The notes beneath the pieces are model-generated. The model was not told the origin of the DNA. It searched no databases and saw nothing but the letters and a program-made list of their open reading frames with translations. Made by a program: the position numbers and the translations under genes. This document shows positions 51,129-51,719 of a DNA stretch of 51,719 nucleotides, one piece after another; position 1 is the first letter of the stretch, and each line of letters starts with the position of its first letter. The DNA lies in the NCBI GenBank assembly GCA_003193925.1, contig PSPG01000004.1, positions 1 to 51,719 on the forward strand, written 5' to 3'. This stretch comes from Candidatus Thalassarchaeum betae (GTDB lineage Archaea > Thermoplasmatota > Poseidoniia > Poseidoniales > Thalassarchaeaceae).

Positions 51129-51719
51129 ATGTCATGGCAGGAAGTACTGGGCAGGGTCGCTTTCACAAACTGTGATCCAATATTCCATGGTCTCAAGGAT
51201 AAGTGGAAGATACTTCCCGCTCCGCCTGCTTGGCTGACGGGACACGTTCTCAGGCGAGACTGTCTCACCGCTCCGATTCCTGCGGCCGACTATGCCAAGC
51301 ATTCAGTCAAACTCGACCTAATTCCCAATCTAGGGATAGTCAGCACAGGAAACGTTGGCTCTGCGCTCTTATTCGGCTCTCGCTCACCCGAATCCATGAG
51401 GGACATAGCATTGCCGTCAGACTCGTCTACTTCAAAGGCCCTCCTTCGTTGGGCCCTCATCCGTCGAGGGTTAGATCCCAAGTGCATCGAGATGGGGCCT
51501 GATATCGATGCTATGCTATCCATCTGCGATGGCGCTTTGCTGATAGGTGACAGAGCGCTTGCAGCAGCCGCAAATAATCCTGAATTGGTCAAACTAGACC
51601 TAGGTGCTGAATGGACGAATCAGACCGGCCTGCCTATGGTGTTCGGGGTCTTTGCAGTCCGTAAGGACGCACCTGTCGATAAGGTTAGACAGGCTCATTC
51701 GGATATGTTAGAGCAGTAC
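51129..51719 (+). CDS. mqnA: Chorismate dehydratase MqnA (3' truncated by window end)
   Basis: An open frame starts at ATG 51129, eight bases after mqnE, and runs without stop to the end of the window (197 codons). The translation has MSWQEVLGRVAFTNCDPIFHG, with its typical start region GRVxFxNCxP. It also has GIVSTGNVGSALLFG, LPSDSSTSKALLRW, LLIGDRAL and LDLGAEWTNQTGLPMVFGVF, in the order of MqnA, which removes water from chorismate to give 3-enolpyruvylbenzoate. This is the substrate of MqnE, so the two adjacent genes catalyse consecutive steps. Only the last part of the family length (about 250-280) is missing. Confidence 0.9.
   Translation, partial: MSWQEVLGRVAFTNCDPIFHGLKDKWKILPAPPAWLTGHVLRRDCLTAPIPAADYAKHSVKLDLIPNLGIVSTGNVGSALLFGSRSPESMRDIALPSDSSTSKALLRWALIRRGLDPKCIEMGPDIDAMLSICDGALLIGDRALAAAANNPELVKLDLGAEWTNQTGLPMVFGVFAVRKDAPVDKVRQAHSDMLEQY

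Overview
The window looks like a chromosomal segment of a marine planktonic archaeon of the Thermoplasmatota, most likely Marine Group II (Poseidoniia). The information-processing genes are archaeal: aIF5A, aEF2, S7/S12, L37Ae, RFC large subunit, SRP54, proteasome alpha, exosome Rrp4/Rrp41/Rrp42, SBDS, Pcc1, prefoldin beta, TiaS, TrmY, KptA, archaeal GlyRS and ProS. They are mixed with a PGF-CTERM surface protein, an archaeosortase, bacterial-looking metabolic genes (thiolase, type I IPP isomerase, MqnE/MqnA) and DxDxDG-repeat surface proteins. No marker proves the exact lineage, so the assignment is an inference. Gene density is very high. No stretch longer than about 200 bp lacks a gene, and I see no tRNA, rRNA, CRISPR array, insertion sequence or integration site.

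Layout. 1-8 kb: the 3' end of a thrombospondin-type-3-repeat surface protein, then aIF5A, an OPT transporter, a DMT permease and SurE, facing trmY and srp54. 8-15.4 kb: a polytopic membrane protein and the potassium uptake pair trkA-trkH, facing rfcL and glyS. 15.5-22 kb: a giant Lhr-type helicase (1763 aa) facing an archaeosortase. 21.9-24.9 kb: gmhA-gmhB-tiaS as an overlapping operon, plus two small membrane proteins, facing purB and dph6. 27-32.6 kb: the proteasome/exosome superoperon (psmA, SBDS, rrp4, rrp41, rrp42, rpl37ae, pcc1, pfdB) and a helical-repeat protein, facing a Nudix/TPR/UbiD group. 35.3-38.8 kb: rps12-rps7-fusA, facing an isoprenoid locus (isopentenyl phosphate kinase and an IPP isomerase-GGPP synthase fusion). 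41.4-47.9 kb: a zinc-ribbon protein, kptA, thiolase, a membrane zinc-ribbon protein, coaBC, proS and a surface-type membrane protein. 48-51.7 kb: split transketolase, then mqnE and a truncated mqnA of the futalosine menaquinone pathway.

Functional links: the archaeosortase is a candidate processor of the PGF-CTERM protein at the left end. Dph6 finishes the diphthamide on aEF2, whose acceptor histidine is visible. IPK, the IDI-GGPS fusion and possibly UbiD supply archaeal lipid precursors. MqnE and MqnA start menaquinone synthesis. TrkA and TrkH form one potassium transporter.

Architecture is unusually regular. Six of nine convergent gene pairs have stop codons that touch with no base between them. 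Co-directional genes often overlap through ATGA, GTGA, TTGA or TGATG. Most promoters I can suggest are short AT-rich TATA-like boxes about 25-40 bp before the start codon, consistent with leaderless or short-leader transcripts.
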